A stretch of 64,000 nucleotides of DNA. Source: Rufibacter latericius. GTDB lineage: Bacteria > Bacteroidota > Bacteroidia > Cytophagales > Hymenobacteraceae. The DNA lies in the NCBI RefSeq assembly GCF_003721515.1, contig NZ_RJJD01000008.1:751666-815665 (forward strand). Reading direction: 5' to 3'. The notes below the pieces were generated by a model. It did no database searches. It saw nothing but the letters and a program-made list of their open reading frames with translations, and was not told where the DNA came from. Every line of letters begins with the position of its first letter. Position 1 is the first letter of the stretch. The position numbers and the translations under genes are program-made. Positions 54,212 through 62,892 of the stretch are shown one piece after another.

Positions 54212-55258
54212 TTACTGATACTGGATGTACATAGGCTTTGGCGTAAGCGCCAGCACTTCTTTAGGCGTGTAAAGCTTGGAGCCCTTCTTCTTGGTATCGT
54301 TGTAGTAGAAGATCTTGAAACCGGTGTACTGAACGGGCTCCTTCTTGATGTAAGCCAGGTAAGTGCTCTTTTTCAGAACGCGGTCGCCCCAACCGTCCAT
54401 GTGCATCACAAACTGGACGTTAGGTCGTAGCTGGATGTTCTTATAATTGGTTACCATGCGCTGCGTGAACCGGTGAACCACCAGGATCTTAGGCGGCAGG
54501 TTATATTTCACGGCAATATCATTCAGGAAATTGGTGGCGTAGTTGATTTCACTCGCATCAAGGGTGCCTATTTTCTTACCCGGGATGGCTCCGTTCTTCA
54601 TCGCGAACTCAGGGTCAATGCCCAGGTGTACCTGAGGTAATTTCAGCCACTGCTCCAGGCGGGGCAACTCAGCCTCCACGGTGCTGCGCCCAATCTGGAT
54701 ATCCAGGAACACAATGGCGTTTCGTTTGGCGGCCCAGGCAATGACGGTGTCAGCCAGGTGATCGCTCATGCGCATCCGGTAGGTCCCGCTTTTTCCAGGA
54801 GCTCCCTGGGCGGTCACAAATACCAGGTGAAGAGCCGGCTGCACAGGCGTGCTGGGGTCAGCGGCTTGCCAGGCCTTTACTTCGCCGTCAAGCTTAGCCA
54901 ACATTTGGTCCCGGGGAATTTCGCCCAGAATGCCCATGCGTTTTGAGAGCGGATTTCCGTAATAGGCCACAATCCGTTTGTGCGGCAGAATGGCCCCTGG
55001 GTTATCGGCGGCTTCGTCTTTTACGGGTACTTCGGCCGGGGCGGCTGCGGTAGAATCTTTCCCGGCGGTGGAGTCTTTCAAGGCCGCAGCTACGACCGGT
55101 ACTTTTTTGGTAGTATCAGCGGCCAGGGCTGCGTCATGGCTGGTAGTAGCCGGTGCGGCTTGGGCGCCGGTAGCCTCTTTTTTGGTTTCCCTAGAATTGC
55201 AAGCGGTAAGCAAACTCATGCTCAAGGCACACACCAGCAGGCTGTGGCCTCGTTTCAT
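54212..55258 (-). CDS. Hypothetical lipoprotein with Ala/Thr/Lys-rich linker
   Basis: 348 residues from the ATG at 55258 (MKRGHSLLVCALSMSLLTAC, lipobox LLTAC); an ATG at 55273 adds five residues, and the open frame reaches 55354. After the lipid anchor comes a low-complexity linker of about 75 residues rich in Ala, Thr, Asp and Lys. A globular part follows (from about KRIVAYYGNPLSKRMGILGE) with alternating beta and alpha segments (ALHLVFVTAQG, AIVFLDIQIG, HLGIDPEFAM, KILVVHRFTQ, VQFVMHMDGWG), which suggests a TIM-barrel-like fold. The family is not recognised. The two Asp-containing strand ends (FLDIQ, GIDPEF) could be functional, but no enzyme activity is claimed. Confidence 0.75.
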   Translation of the reverse strand: MKRGHSLLVCALSMSLLTACNSRETKKEATGAQAAPATTSHDAALAADTTKKVPVVAAALKDSTAGKDSTAAAPAEVPVKDEAADNPGAILPHKRIVAYYGNPLSKRMGILGEIPRDQMLAKLDGEVKAWQAADPSTPVQPALHLVFVTAQGAPGKSGTYRMRMSDHLADTVIAWAAKRNAIVFLDIQIGRSTVEAELPRLEQWLKLPQVHLGIDPEFAMKNGAIPGKKIGTLDASEINYATNFLNDIAVKYNLPPKILVVHRFTQRMVTNYKNIQLRPNVQFVMHMDGWGDRVLKKSTYLAYIKKEPVQYTGFKIFYYNDTKKKGSKLYTPKEVLALTPKPMYIQYQ

Positions 55259-55570
55259 CGATTTAAAGTTCATGTGGTACTGAATGGATTTATCAAATGC
55301 GCGGACGCTCACGTTATCGTTCGGGAAGATACTCTTTTTCATTTGCTTCACCACAGCGATAACGCACTTACCCGGTTTAAATCGAAGTTCCCGCCTTAAA
55401 GGTTACCCTTACAGAGCCAATCCACCGCAGTGAAGCCCTACCACCTCCATCATTAGCCACAAGACTTGTTCGCACTCCCTGGAGGCCTTGACCGATGAAA
55501 GATTTTCTTTCTTACCTGGCACTCTTTTCTGCGTATACTGTAGCTTTACCGAAAACAAAGCGCCTCCACC

Positions 55571-56011
55571 ATGGAAAAGATCAACCGTGTCTTGCTGATT
55601 GACGACGATGATATCACCAATTACATGAACCAGCGCGTACTCAACAAAGCACAGGTGGCGCAACAGATTGACGTAGTCACCGATGGCCAGGCTGCCCTTA
55701 CCTACCTGAGCAGCCCCGAGCACCTGGAAGCCTCCTTTCCCCTGGATTTAATCTTAGTGGATATAAAGATGTCGGTGATGGATGGGTTTGACTTCCTGGA
55801 ACGCTACCAGCACCTGGCTCCTGAACGGAAAGCGAAGAAGCTGTTTGCCTTGTCTTCCTCGGCCAGTTTCTATGACCTGCACCGCCTCAAGGAGTTCCCA
55901 GACGTAGACGGACACCTCTCCAAGCCCCTCACCCAAGCCGATGCCCTTCACCTGATCAAAGAACACTTTGGGTCTTCTGAAGAAAGCTCGACCTCCAGGG
56001 AAGATTTTTAG
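55571..56011 (+). CDS. Single-domain response regulator (REC only)
   Basis: 146 residues, one receiver domain. Acidic pocket in LLIDDDDITNYM, phosphorylated Asp in LILVDIKMSVMDGF (about residue 62), Ser of LFALSSSASF and the conserved Lys in HLSKPLTQADA. No output domain follows; the tail is short and Ser-rich. Such proteins act by protein interaction or in phosphorelays. No histidine kinase is adjacent, so its partner is unknown. It is convergent with the sortilin-like gene, and the hairpin at 56048-56111 separates them. Confidence 0.93.
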   Translation: MEKINRVLLIDDDDITNYMNQRVLNKAQVAQQIDVVTDGQAALTYLSSPEHLEASFPLDLILVDIKMSVMDGFDFLERYQHLAPERKAKKLFALSSSASFYDLHRLKEFPDVDGHLSKPLTQADALHLIKEHFGSSEESSTSREDF

Positions 56012-56047
56012 AACTAGCCTTAAACAATTTCACCAGCAATTTGCCTA

Positions 56048-56111
56048 AAAAAAGAACTTCCGCTTTTAGCCTGTTTTCTTCAAAACAAGCCAAAAGCGGA
56101 AGTTCTTTTTT
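56048..56111. terminator. Composite hairpin between the response regulator and the sortilin-like gene
   Basis: Outer arms 56048-56067 and 56092-56111 form a perfect 20-bp stem. The interior (CTTTTAGCCTGTTTTC ... CAAAACAAGCCAAAAG) is a copy of the dispersed palindrome (copy h). A6 and T6 flanks fit a bidirectional terminator. Confidence 0.85.
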
Positions 56112-56128
56112 AAGATAGAAGAAGTTGC

Positions 56129-59074
56129 TTATTCCCTTCCGCGGCGCTCCGGCGCTTTCAAAGTGAACTCCTGCGATGTCTTGCCTCCGTTGGCTTCAAT
56201 CTCCACCACGTATTTTCCTGGGCGCAGGTACAGTTGCTGGTTCCCCGATGATGGCGTCACCTTCACGGCATCACCGCCTTTGCGGCCTTCGTTCAGGGTT
56301 TGCTCATAGGCACTGAGACCGGCAGCTTCCAACGTAAGGTCATAGGCCACGTAATTCAGGCCGCGCTCGCTCTGGTCTTTCAGCTCCTTCAGCACCTGGC
56401 CTTTGTCGGTTTTTACGCGCACGGTGGTAGTGCCAGCGGCATTCACATAGAAAGGGATAGTCAATGTAGGAGATACAGGCTCATCCCAGGCCCCGAACTT
56501 CTGGCCCCAACGCTCTGAGTAGGGCGGAACAACGATCTGGAACGCGTACACCGGTTTCTTCTGCACGGCTGGCGTGAGTTGCTGCAGATGCCACACGTTG
56601 CCTATATACAGCGAGCGGCCGTGCGTACCCACTACCAGGTCATTCTCCCTCGGGTGGATGGCCAAGTCATGCACCGCCACCGCCGGCAACACATCACCGC
56701 CCAGCGCCTGGAAGGTTTGTCCCTTGTCCAGCGACACGTACAAGCCGTTATCGGAGCCTACGTACAGCAGGTTCGGGTTTCGGGGGTCTTCCCTCACCAC
56801 GTTTAGCGGCTCTTTTGGTAAATCCTTGCCGATTTGCTTCCAGGTCTTTCCGTAATCCTGGGACACGTACAGGTAAGGCGTAAAGTCATCCCAACGGTAG
56901 CCGTTGAGGGTTGCGTAAACCGTACCTTCATTTTCCACCGAGGCCGCCAAACCGCTAATCCACATGTCTTGCGGAAGTTTATCGGAGATTTTGGTCCAGG
57001 TGTACCCGCCGTCGCGGCTCACGTGGATGAGGCCATCGTCTGAACCGGTGTACAGCAATCCAAACCGCTTGGGTGATTCCTCGATGGTTGTCAAAGTGCC
57101 GTAACCTACATCGCCTTTGCGGCCGCCTTTGGTCAAATCACCCGAAAGCGCTTCCATGTTCTCGCCTTTGTTCAACGAGCGGTGGAATTTGTTTGACCCA
57201 AAGTACAGGATATCCTGGTTGTGGCGCGACAAGAGAATCGGGCTTTCCCAGTTGAAGCGCAGCGGGCGCTCGCCTAATTGGTGCTTGGGTTGAATAGAAA
57301 GTCTTTGACCCGTGGCTTTGTTCAGGCGGTAATAGGCGCCGTACTGAGAGCCGGTGTACACGGTGTTGTTGTCGCGGTAGTCAACCTGCACCATCATCCC
57401 GTCGCCGCCGCCCAAACGCTGATAGGGGTACCGTCCGTTATCAGTCCAGGCGGCGCTAGCCTGATAGGTGCTGGGACCGCCCCACACACCGTTGTCCTGC
57501 AAGCCGCCGTACACGTTGTACGGCTGCGCCATGTCTACCGTCACGGAGTAGAACTGGCCCACCGCCGGAGAGTTAGCCTTGAACCAGGTTTTACCGTCGT
57601 CATAGGTGATGTTGATACCACCATCGTTCCCGTTCACCAAATGGCCCGGACGGGTGGGGCTCACCCACAGATCCTGGTGGTCTGAATGCACGTTGGCTCC
57701 GCCGATCTCTTTCCATGTCTTGCCAGCATCTTCGGATTTCAGCAAAGGCACGCCCAAAATATACACGTGGTTCGCGTTCAACGGCGACACCCGGATCACC
57801 CCAAAGTAATAGCCGTAGGTGTAGTACAGGTCATCTATGTAGCCCTCGTGGGTTTTCTTCCAGGTTTTGCCGGCATCGTCTGAGCGGTACACCTGCGCTC
57901 CGGTCACCGGTGTCTCAATCATCATGGAGTTAGCATCAACCAGAAAATCGGACAAAGCCACCGGCCTGATTTTGTCTGAGCTCACCATCTCCTTCACGGT
58001 CTTGGCCGTGTACTGGCGCGGGAAGTTGTTTTCCTCCAGGAAGGTATTGATAGCGGCATCATCCATCTTCAGGAAATCCTCCTTGGTGAAATCCTTGAAT
58101 TGCTCTTTGCGCAGTTTGTTGCCCGTGGCCACGGCGGGTTTCACATCTTTGCGCAGGTCCTGGTTGTCTACGCTGGCGTAGATGATGTTGGGGTTCTGCG
58201 GGAAAATGCTCAGGCCAATCCGCCCGATGCCCTCGGTGGCTGGGAAGCCGCTTGTACCGCCCGTGATGCGCTGCCAGGTGTTACCGCCATCGGTGCTTTT
58301 GAACACGCCTGAGGTGCTGCCGCTTTCCACGAAATTCCAGGCGCGGCGCTCGCGGTGCCACATGCTGGTGTACAATACATTGGGGTTAGACGGGTCAATG
58401 ACCAAATCCACAGCTCCGGTGTTGTCATCGCCGCCTTTCAGAACGTGTTTCCAGGTATTACCGCCATCGGTGGTTTTGTAAACGCCGCGCTCCGGGTTGG
58501 GTGAATACAGGTGGCCCAAAGCCGCTACCCAGGCCGTGTTTGGATCTGTAGGGTGCTGTAAGATTCGGCCGATATGGTGCGATTCCGGCAGACCTTTGTA
58601 CTGCCAGGTCTTGCCGCCATCGGTGCTTTTATAAATACCCACGCCAGAATAGGAAGAACGGCTGGAGTTGGCCTCACCGGTTCCCAGGTAAATGGTATTG
58701 GTTTTCCAGTCTACGCTGATGTCCCCGATGGTGATGACGGTTTCGTTGCTGAAGAGTGGTTCAAAGGAGATGCCGTTGTTGGTGGTGTGCCACAATCCGC
58801 CGGAGGCATAGGCCACGTAAAAGTTGGTGGGGTCAGCCGGGTTCACGTCCACGTCTACCACGCGCCCGCTCATGACAGTAGGCCCCACGTTGCGGAACGG
58901 CAGGTTGCTCACCAAGGAGTTCTTCTGCAGTTGCAGCCGCTGCTGGTAACCTTCCAGCCTTGCTTTGGCCGGGGTAGCGGCGGGTTGCTTTTCTTTTTTC
59001 TGGGCCACCGCCGGAAGGCTCAAAAGCCCCATCAGCATGAGGGGGTACAAGGGTTTGGGGAAAGGAAAGTGCAC
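56129..59074 (-). CDS. Sortilin/VPS10-like BNR-repeat beta-propeller protein
   Basis: 981 residues with a signal peptide (residues about 1-24, cut near AVAQ). Many BNR/Asp-box repeats (STDGGKTWQYKG, TTDGGNTWKH, SDDAGKTWKKT, SEDAGKTWKEI, SRDGGYTWTKI, SQDYGKTWKQI) indicate one or two large propellers, as in sortilin and GH74-type proteins. The C-terminal about 180 residues are a separate beta-domain (VSPTLTIPFYVNAAGTTTVRV, YLRPGKYVVEIEANGG). Catalytic residues of GH74 are not identifiable by eye, so an enzymatic role is uncertain. Exported; perhaps glycan binding or protein binding. Confidence 0.88.
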   Translation of the reverse strand: MHFPFPKPLYPLMLMGLLSLPAVAQKKEKQPAATPAKARLEGYQQRLQLQKNSLVSNLPFRNVGPTVMSGRVVDVDVNPADPTNFYVAYASGGLWHTTNNGISFEPLFSNETVITIGDISVDWKTNTIYLGTGEANSSRSSYSGVGIYKSTDGGKTWQYKGLPESHHIGRILQHPTDPNTAWVAALGHLYSPNPERGVYKTTDGGNTWKHVLKGGDDNTGAVDLVIDPSNPNVLYTSMWHRERRAWNFVESGSTSGVFKSTDGGNTWQRITGGTSGFPATEGIGRIGLSIFPQNPNIIYASVDNQDLRKDVKPAVATGNKLRKEQFKDFTKEDFLKMDDAAINTFLEENNFPRQYTAKTVKEMVSSDKIRPVALSDFLVDANSMMIETPVTGAQVYRSDDAGKTWKKTHEGYIDDLYYTYGYYFGVIRVSPLNANHVYILGVPLLKSEDAGKTWKEIGGANVHSDHQDLWVSPTRPGHLVNGNDGGINITYDDGKTWFKANSPAVGQFYSVTVDMAQPYNVYGGLQDNGVWGGPSTYQASAAWTDNGRYPYQRLGGGDGMMVQVDYRDNNTVYTGSQYGAYYRLNKATGQRLSIQPKHQLGERPLRFNWESPILLSRHNQDILYFGSNKFHRSLNKGENMEALSGDLTKGGRKGDVGYGTLTTIEESPKRFGLLYTGSDDGLIHVSRDGGYTWTKISDKLPQDMWISGLAASVENEGTVYATLNGYRWDDFTPYLYVSQDYGKTWKQIGKDLPKEPLNVVREDPRNPNLLYVGSDNGLYVSLDKGQTFQALGGDVLPAVAVHDLAIHPRENDLVVGTHGRSLYIGNVWHLQQLTPAVQKKPVYAFQIVVPPYSERWGQKFGAWDEPVSPTLTIPFYVNAAGTTTVRVKTDKGQVLKELKDQSERGLNYVAYDLTLEAAGLSAYEQTLNEGRKGGDAVKVTPSSGNQQLYLRPGKYVVEIEANGGKTSQEFTLKAPERRGRE

Positions 59075-59202
59075 AGGGAGTAGAATTGTTCGCGTTAGAA
59101 GTAGTTTTAAAATCTGAAAGTAGAGGAAATTCGGGAGTTAAAGAAGCCGTCGCTGGGTTTTGTCTCGCCCCTAGCATCAAAACATGCTTGCCTTAAAAAA
59201 GA

Positions 59203-59250
59203 ACCGCCGTTCTGGGGCTGTTTTATGAAAAACAGCCCCAGAACGGCGGT
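59203..59250 (-). terminator. Perfect hairpin downstream of the alpha/beta hydrolase gene
   Basis: Arms 59203-59224 and 59229-59250 form a perfect 22-bp stem with loop ATGA. The inner sequence GGGGCTGTTTT...AAAACAGCCCC resembles the dispersed palindrome (copy i). On the minus strand it is followed by TCTTTTTT. Confidence 0.85.
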
Positions 59251-59272
59251 AAAAAGGTGGCATTGGTTAATC

Positions 59273-60085
59273 TTAGAACGAATTGGCGGCCCGGTACTTC
59301 TGGGAATCAGCGGGGTACAGGGTCTCGGCGAACTTGAGCAAGGCCTGGCGGGTGAGGGCGGTATTCTCAAACATGCCCATGTGGCCCACGTGCCCCAGAA
59401 AGTACGTCATGCTGTTCTCGGGGAGGTGGCACTGCTGCAAAGTAGCCTCCAGCGGTACCGCCGGGTCTTCTTTTCCGGCTATGAAAAAGACCGGCGCTGC
59501 GGTGGTCTTCAGGACCTCGGTTCTGTCGGGGCGGTCGCGCATGGCTTGAAGGCAACCCAGCACCGTTTCCTGGGGCGTGGCTTTCCCAATGGCCTGCATT
59601 TTCTCAATAGCGTCTGCACAGGAAACCCGGTTGCTCTCCGCGAACAGCGGCGCCACAAACGAATCCATGAACTTGTCTATCCCGTGTTTCTGCACGAACT
59701 CGGCGGTTTTGTTCCGGCTATCCTTTTTCTCCTCGGTATCTGGCAAAGCGCTGGAGTGGAACAGGCACAGTCCGTACAGCAACTCGGGGAACAGCTCTGC
59801 AATGGCCAAACTCACGTAGCCGCCCATGGAGTGCCCGATCAGGAGGCATTTCTCTACCTGCAGTTCTTTCAAGGTTTCCTGCACCTGCCGGGCCTGGCTT
59901 TCCATGGAGAAATCCTGGGTGGCAGGGCTCTCGCCATGGCCAGGCAAGTCAAGGGCAATTACCCGGAACTGGTGGACGAGGGGCTTAATAAAATCGGTCC
60001 AGACGTCTTTGCTTTCGCAGAAGCCGTGCAGGAAAACAAGGGCGGGGCCGGTGCCGGCCTCGGTATAGGCAAGGGTGTTGGTCAT
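59273..60085 (-). CDS. Alpha/beta hydrolase
   Basis: 270 residues, normal for the fold, no signal peptide. The N-terminal TNTLAYTEAGTGPALVFLHGF is followed by the oxyanion HGFCES. The nucleophile elbow GHSMGGYVSLA is at about residues 92-102, the acid is probably in FIAGKEDPAVPL, and the histidine in GHVGHMGMFEN. It is close to carboxylesterase and haloperoxidase-like enzymes; the substrate is unknown. It lies between two same-strand genes, with a dispersed palindrome 12 bp before its start and a long hairpin after its stop. Confidence 0.92.
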   Translation of the reverse strand: MTNTLAYTEAGTGPALVFLHGFCESKDVWTDFIKPLVHQFRVIALDLPGHGESPATQDFSMESQARQVQETLKELQVEKCLLIGHSMGGYVSLAIAELFPELLYGLCLFHSSALPDTEEKKDSRNKTAEFVQKHGIDKFMDSFVAPLFAESNRVSCADAIEKMQAIGKATPQETVLGCLQAMRDRPDRTEVLKTTAAPVFFIAGKEDPAVPLEATLQQCHLPENSMTYFLGHVGHMGMFENTALTRQALLKFAETLYPADSQKYRAANSF

Positions 60086-60097
60086 GGGACAAGAATG

Positions 60098-60133
60098 TTT
60101 AAGACCTGTTTTACGGAAAACAGCCCCAAAACG
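60098..60133. repeat. Dispersed intergenic palindrome, copy j
   Basis: Arms TTTAAGACCTGTTTT and AAAACAGCCCCAAAACG around CGG. It fills the gap between the small membrane protein gene and the hydrolase gene. Confidence 0.6.
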
Positions 60134-60140
60134 AAGAAGA

Positions 60141-60458
60141 TTATTTATCTGTCGTTGCTCCCTCCGCAGGCTCTACCAGCGAAACTTGTGCCTCTTGCAG
60201 CGCTTTGTTCCTTTTCTTGATACTGCTTCTGGCCATAAAAAACGTGATAAGGGCAATTATATGGAGTTTTTTATGCGTCTCTATGTAGGATAGCGCTTCT
60301 GCAAAAGTGATTCCATCCCCAGACAGCAGCCTTTTGAGAGGCACATACAAATCTATTACCGTGTATATAACCAGGCCCAGCAGCAAAGCCTTACCAATGA
60401 TGATCAGCTTCTCTTTTAAAGATAGAGTGGGAACAGGCGCGTGAAGGGGACTTGTCAT
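60141..60458 (-). CDS. Small two-pass membrane protein (hypothetical)
   Basis: 105 residues from the ATG at 60458 (MTSPLHAPVPTLSLKEKL). The frame runs open to 60521, but the extra 21 residues translate the dispersed palindrome and are rejected. Two hydrophobic segments, about 20-41 (IIIGKALLLGLVIYTVIDLYV) and about 69-80 (LHIIALITFFMA), precede a basic, then acidic tail. No family is recognised and it could be wrongly called, although the membrane pattern is convincing. Confidence 0.6.
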   Translation of the reverse strand: MTSPLHAPVPTLSLKEKLIIIGKALLLGLVIYTVIDLYVPLKRLLSGDGITFAEALSYIETHKKLHIIALITFFMARSSIKKRNKALQEAQVSLVEPAEGATTDK

Positions 60459-60487
60459 AAGGTGAAGGTACTTAATTTTCTGTAAGT

Positions 60488-60526
60488 CGTTTTGGGCCTG
60501 TTTTCCTAAAAACAGGCCCAAAACAG
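60488..60526. repeat. Dispersed intergenic palindrome, copy k (best-preserved)
   Basis: Arms CGTTTTGGGCCTGTTTT and AAAACAGGCCCAAAAC around CCTA; the arms pair almost perfectly. This copy shows the family most clearly. It lies between dxs and the small membrane protein gene, next to the dxs terminator. Confidence 0.7.
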
Positions 60527-60528
60527 AA

Positions 60529-60561
60529 AGGCCTCACAGGTTTTCGAAACCTGTGAGGCCT
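60529..60561 (-). terminator. Terminator of dxs
   Basis: Arms AGGCCTCACAGGTTT and AAACCTGTGAGGCCT, 15-bp perfect stem, 3-nt loop, 21 bp after the dxs stop. On the minus strand a T-run follows through the adjacent palindrome (CTGTTTTGGG). Confidence 0.75.
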
Positions 60562-60582
60562 GGTCTTGTGCTTTAAAGGTTC

Positions 60583-62499
60583 TTACACCCGAACCGTCAC
60601 ATCCATCAATTCTCTCACGGCGCGTTCAATGCCGTCTGGGTCGAAGCCGCAAAGGCGGTGCAGTTCCATTTGGGAACCGTGCTCTACAATCATATCGGGG
60701 ATGCCGAGGCGTTTTACCTGGGCGTTGTAGCCATGGTCCGCCATAAACTCCAGCACGGCACTTCCGAAACCACCTTGCAGGCAGCCATCTTCCACGGTCA
60801 CCACCTTGTCGTAGGTCTGGAAGATGTGGTGCAGCATTTTCTCATCCAGCGGCTTGGCGAAGCGCATGTCAAAGTGCCCTGGGCGCAGCCCGTCCATTTT
60901 CAGGTTCTTGCAAACATCTACGGCATAATTCCCAATGTGCCCGATAGTCAGAATAGCTACTTCCTCGCCTTCCTGGATGACGCGGCCTTTGCCTACTTCA
61001 ATCAGTTCCAGCGGAGTGCGCCACTCGGGCATCACACCTTCGCCACGTGGGTAGCGGATGGTGAAGGGCCCCATGCCGTCCTGGCTGGCGGTGAACATCA
61101 AATTACGCAGTTCCTGCTCGTTCATGGGCGAAGACACCACCATGTTGGGGATGCAGCGCATGAAGGCAATGTCATAGGAACCGTGGTGGGTCTGGCCATC
61201 GGCCCCGGCAAAACCGGCGCGGTCCAGGCAGAAAACCACGTGTAGGTTCTGGAGGCAGACATCGTGCACCACCTGGTCATAGCCGCGCTGCATGAAACTG
61301 GAGTAAATGTTACAGAACGGCACCAATCCTTGGGTGGCCAATCCGGCAGAGAACGTCACGGCGTGCTGCTCCGCGATTCCTACGTCAAGAGCACGGTCAG
61401 GCATGGCGGCCATCATGATGTTCATGGAAGAACCGCTCGGCATGGCCGGAGTTACGCCCATGATTTTTTTGTTCTGCTGAGCCATCTCCAGCAACGTATG
61501 TCCAAAGACATCCTGGTACTTGGGTGGCTGAGGCGTGGTGTGGTGTACTTTGTAGATCTCGCCGGTGACTTTGTCAAACAAGCCGGGCGCATGCCACTTG
61601 GTTTGCTCTTTCTCGGCAAGGGCAAAGCCCTTGCCTTTCACGGTCACGCAGTGCAGGATTTTAGGGCCAGGTATCTTTTTGAGGTCTTTCAACACCAACG
61701 CCAGATGATTCACATCGTGGCCGTCAATCGGGCCGAAATAGCGGAAGTTCAGGCTCTCAAACAGGTTGCTCTGCTTCAGGATCGTGGCTTTGATGCCGCT
61801 TTCAACTTTAGCAACGATCTGCTGGGCGTTCGGGCCGAACTTGCTGATCTTGCCCAAGATATTCCAGATCTCGTCGCGCACTTTGTTATAGGTGCGGGAG
61901 GTGGTGATATCGGTTAGATATTCTTTGAGCGCGCCCACGTTGGGGTCAATGCTCATGCAGTTATCGTTGAGCACCACCAACAGATCAGCGTCTGAGGCAC
62001 CGCCGTGGTTCATGGCTTCAAAAGCCATGCCTGCAGTCATGGAGCCGTCGCCGATCACCGCAATGTGGTGCCGGTCAAATTCTTTCTTGTACTGCGAGGC
62101 CACGGCCATGCCCAGCGCCGCCGAGATGGACGTGCTGGAGTGCCCTACCCCGAAGGCATCGTACTCGCTTTCTTTCCTTTTAGGGAAACCCGAGATGCCG
62201 TTGAGTTTTCGGTTAGTGTGGAAATTATCGCGGCGACCAGTTAGGATTTTGTGTCCGTAGGCTTGGTGGCCCACGTCCCAAACCAGTTGGTCATAGGGCG
62301 TATTGAACACGTAATGCAAGGCCACCGTCATCTCCACCACACCCAGACTCGCCCCGAAGTGCCCTCCGTAGATAGACACGTTGTCAATGATGAATTGGCG
62401 CAATTCCTGGCAGACCTGTAGCAGCTGGTCTTCAGACAGTTGGCGCAAATCTGCCGGCGAGTTTATTTTGGCCAGCAGTTCTCCGGGTTCAATTATCAT
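60583..62499 (-). CDS. dxs: 1-deoxy-D-xylulose-5-phosphate synthase
   Basis: First enzyme of the MEP isoprenoid pathway; condenses pyruvate and glyceraldehyde 3-phosphate using thiamine diphosphate. 638 residues from the ATG at 62499 (MIIEPGELLAKINSP); the open frame begins at a TTG ten codons earlier. The thiamine diphosphate-binding motif GDGSMTAGMAFEAMNHGG is at about residues 150-168, with further family motifs DNVSIYGGHFGASLGVVE, VWDVGHQAYGHKILTGRRD, FNFRYFGPIDGHDV and DVGIAEQHAVTFSAGLA. The C-terminal domain is complete. A terminator follows at 60529-60561. Its promoter lies in the 62500-62832 gap but is not resolved. Confidence 0.97.
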   Translation of the reverse strand: MIIEPGELLAKINSPADLRQLSEDQLLQVCQELRQFIIDNVSIYGGHFGASLGVVEMTVALHYVFNTPYDQLVWDVGHQAYGHKILTGRRDNFHTNRKLNGISGFPKRKESEYDAFGVGHSSTSISAALGMAVASQYKKEFDRHHIAVIGDGSMTAGMAFEAMNHGGASDADLLVVLNDNCMSIDPNVGALKEYLTDITTSRTYNKVRDEIWNILGKISKFGPNAQQIVAKVESGIKATILKQSNLFESLNFRYFGPIDGHDVNHLALVLKDLKKIPGPKILHCVTVKGKGFALAEKEQTKWHAPGLFDKVTGEIYKVHHTTPQPPKYQDVFGHTLLEMAQQNKKIMGVTPAMPSGSSMNIMMAAMPDRALDVGIAEQHAVTFSAGLATQGLVPFCNIYSSFMQRGYDQVVHDVCLQNLHVVFCLDRAGFAGADGQTHHGSYDIAFMRCIPNMVVSSPMNEQELRNLMFTASQDGMGPFTIRYPRGEGVMPEWRTPLELIEVGKGRVIQEGEEVAILTIGHIGNYAVDVCKNLKMDGLRPGHFDMRFAKPLDEKMLHHIFQTYDKVVTVEDGCLQGGFGSAVLEFMADHGYNAQVKRLGIPDMIVEHGSQMELHRLCGFDPDGIERAVRELMDVTVRV

Positions 62500-62832
62500 A
62501 GGGGTGCACTTGGGTGGATGTAGATGCAACAGGGTAAGAGGCTGAAAGTTTTAGCATATACGTAGCGGCATCCAGTCAAACGGTAAAATTACGCAATTTT
62601 TCTCAGAGGTCATTTTCGAGGGCGCCTCTCCCCTTACCTTTTTAGCCTGAATTCTGAAAAGTACCCTTAAAAACGCGCAATTCCAATGGTTTGTTTTGGT
62701 CTTTTGTTTTGGCTTATTCAAAGAAACAGAGCACGTTACAGGTTCCGTTTACCCGCAAAACTTTTGCCAGAGTGCGGTTTTGGGTCTAATTTCCAGAAAA
62801 CAGCTCAAAAACAGGTTCTTCTAGGCTAAACG
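62500..62832. other. Divergent gap between dxs and scpA with two palindrome copies
   Basis: No gene. Two copies of the dispersed palindrome lie here: copy l (62638-62677, CTTTTTAGCCTGAATTC then TGAAAAGTACCCTTAAAAACG, written in two parts) and copy m (62774-62814, GTTTTGGGTCTAATTTC then AGAAAACAGCTCAAAAACAG). Copy l is very close to copy c at 20321. Confidence 0.55.
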
Positions 62833-62864
62833 TTGGCGGATGGCGTTACTTATACGTAATTTTG
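62833..62864 (+). promoter_or_regulatory. Promoter of scpA
   Basis: TTG (62833-62835), 21 bp, TAATTTTG (62857-62864), fitting the Bacteroidetes consensus; expected transcription start about 62871. Confidence 0.55.
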
Positions 62865-62892
62865 AATTTCAACCAATGCTGCACCGCCACAC

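Noticed and set aside
60459-60521. N-terminal extension of the small membrane protein
   Set aside because: It is translated from the dispersed palindrome; the ATG at 60458 gives a sensible protein.
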